Source: Amblyomma americanum
Lineage: Eukaryota > Arthropoda > Arachnida > Ixodida > Ixodidae
DNA length: 64,000 bases
NCBI RefSeq assembly: GCF_052857255.1
Contig: NW_027526649.1
Span: forward strand, 62,001-126,000
Direction of reading: 5' to 3'
Every line of letters begins with the position of its first letter. Position 1 is the stretch's first letter. Shown piece by piece: positions 63,701-64,000 of this stretch. The notes under the pieces are model-generated. The model worked only from the letters and a program-made list of their open reading frames with translations, was not told where the DNA came from and made no database searches. A program made the position numbers and the translations under genes.

Positions 63701-64000
63701 AAAAAGATTTGACGCGTATCAGAGGAACACTTGTAAAACCGATGTGTTGTGATTTAGCTCGTTTCGGTCTAAAACAGCTTGTTTCGCTGTATTAAGCAGG
63801 AATACATGCTTTTCGCGCAGTTATAAGAGAAAAAGTTTTAAAGGCATGTCACAGGGACACTTGTAAAACCGATGTGTTCAGATTTACCTTGTTTCGGTCT
63901 AAAACAGCTTGTTTCGTTGTATTAAGCAAGAATACATGCTTTTCGCGCAGTTATAAGATAAAAAGATTTGACGCGTATCAGAGGAACACTTGTAAAACCG
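60703..64000 (+). repeat. HOR unit 19 (partial, cut by window end)
   Basis: From the anchor onward it follows 45978 onward at an offset of about 14,725-14,727: anchor, GATATGTTCAG monomer, GTTTTGTCGCG monomer, SpeI monomer and H/E pair (47983 against 62710). This indicates a 14.7-kb super-repeat whose second copy is truncated by the window. The array continues beyond 64000. Confidence 0.8.

Larger units (their letters stand above)
1..64000 (+). repeat. 129-bp tandem satellite array filling the whole window
   Basis: The motif TGCTTTTCGCGCAG recurs about every 129 bases from the first base to the last, always on the plus strand. Most monomers are 129 bp; common variants are 127 bp (class D) and 130 bp (class B/I, or monomers with GAGAAAAAAG). 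I see no inversion, no unrelated insertion and no array edge. The hand-built consensus is about 39.5% GC with eight CpGs. A monomer carries A-tracts near offsets 24-28, 58-61 and 94-97. Long pure satellite arrays of this kind are characteristic of eukaryotic heterochromatin such as centromeres; the species and the centromeric role are not shown by the sequence. Confidence 0.98.

Noticed and set aside
1..64000. CRISPR array
   Set aside because: The whole 129-bp unit is repeated with no unique spacers, and there are no cas genes.
1..64000. tRNA, rRNA or Pol III-derived origin of the monomer
   Set aside because: I could not find A-box and B-box words at proper spacing, a cloverleaf or an rRNA-like segment in the consensus.
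1..64000. Bacterial or phage operon, ribosome binding sites, terminators
   Set aside because: There is no non-repetitive coding sequence. The dyad GTGTC-GACAC has 5-bp arms and no T tract, so it is not a rho-independent terminator.

Overview
The whole 64 kb window is one uninterrupted tandem satellite array. The basic unit is about 129 bp, AT-rich (about 39.5% GC in the consensus I counted by hand), and repeated head-to-tail in one orientation about 496 times (estimated from lengths, not counted one by one). I see no unique flanking DNA, transposon, RNA gene, CRISPR array or convincing protein gene. The array runs off both ends, so its true size is unknown. This is typical of eukaryotic centromeric, pericentromeric or subtelomeric heterochromatin. 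Nothing in the sequence identifies the species. Intact CpGs (hand-counted observed/expected about 1.6 in the consensus) argue against long residence under heavy germline CpG methylation, or else point to very recent homogenisation.

I phase monomers from the T of TGCTTTTCGCGCAG, which is base 1 of the window. Monomers fall into recognisable classes. A: GTATCAGAGGAACAC then TGTTGTGATTTAG. B/I: GAAAGG or TAAAGG then CGTGTCACAGGGACAC and TTACCTCG. C: GTATCACGTGGATAC with GGTATAAAACAG. D: GTATTAGGGGGACAC, 127 bp. E: CACATGGACACTTGG with a BglII site. F: GCAGTAATAAGAG, the anchor. G: GTGTGGTGATTTAGCTCTTT. H: CTCTTTTCGGACTAAAACAG with a PvuII site. The classes follow each other in a conserved order, giving a higher-order repeat (HOR).

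Using F monomers of the GAAGCG...CACTCG type, plus a related CACTTG one at 25056, as unit starts, the window divides into 19 HOR units. Their lengths range from 9 to 114 monomers and almost all lie within a few bases of a multiple of 129, as expected from in-register unequal exchange. Units 1-10 (1-25055) are variants of one HOR. Units 11-13 (25056-33582) are rich in monomers with an open frame and carry a 1,033-bp duplication. Units 14-17 (33583-45977) contain a near-identical 4.0-kb duplication. Unit 18 (45978-60702) is anchorless for 14.7 kb, carries SpeI-marked monomers and a clean 3,615-bp tandem duplication, and begins to repeat again after about 59.7 kb.

Because 129 is 43 codons, many monomers read through in one plus-strand frame. 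This produces dozens of open stretches of 60-250 codons with a 43-residue period. I regard them as by-products: the frame is closed by TGA in every class A monomer and by small indels, and most open stretches have only GTG or TTG at their start.

The most interesting signals are: a 15-bp dyad in which two classes show a compensatory base-pair change; class C monomers that pair an E-box with a TATA-like element; an aberrant 137-bp monomer with a templated-looking insertion at 6473-6504; datable recombination junctions; evidence that the monomer arose from about 32-bp subrepeats; and a cluster of homopolymer indels at 58.3-61.3 kb that may be assembly error.
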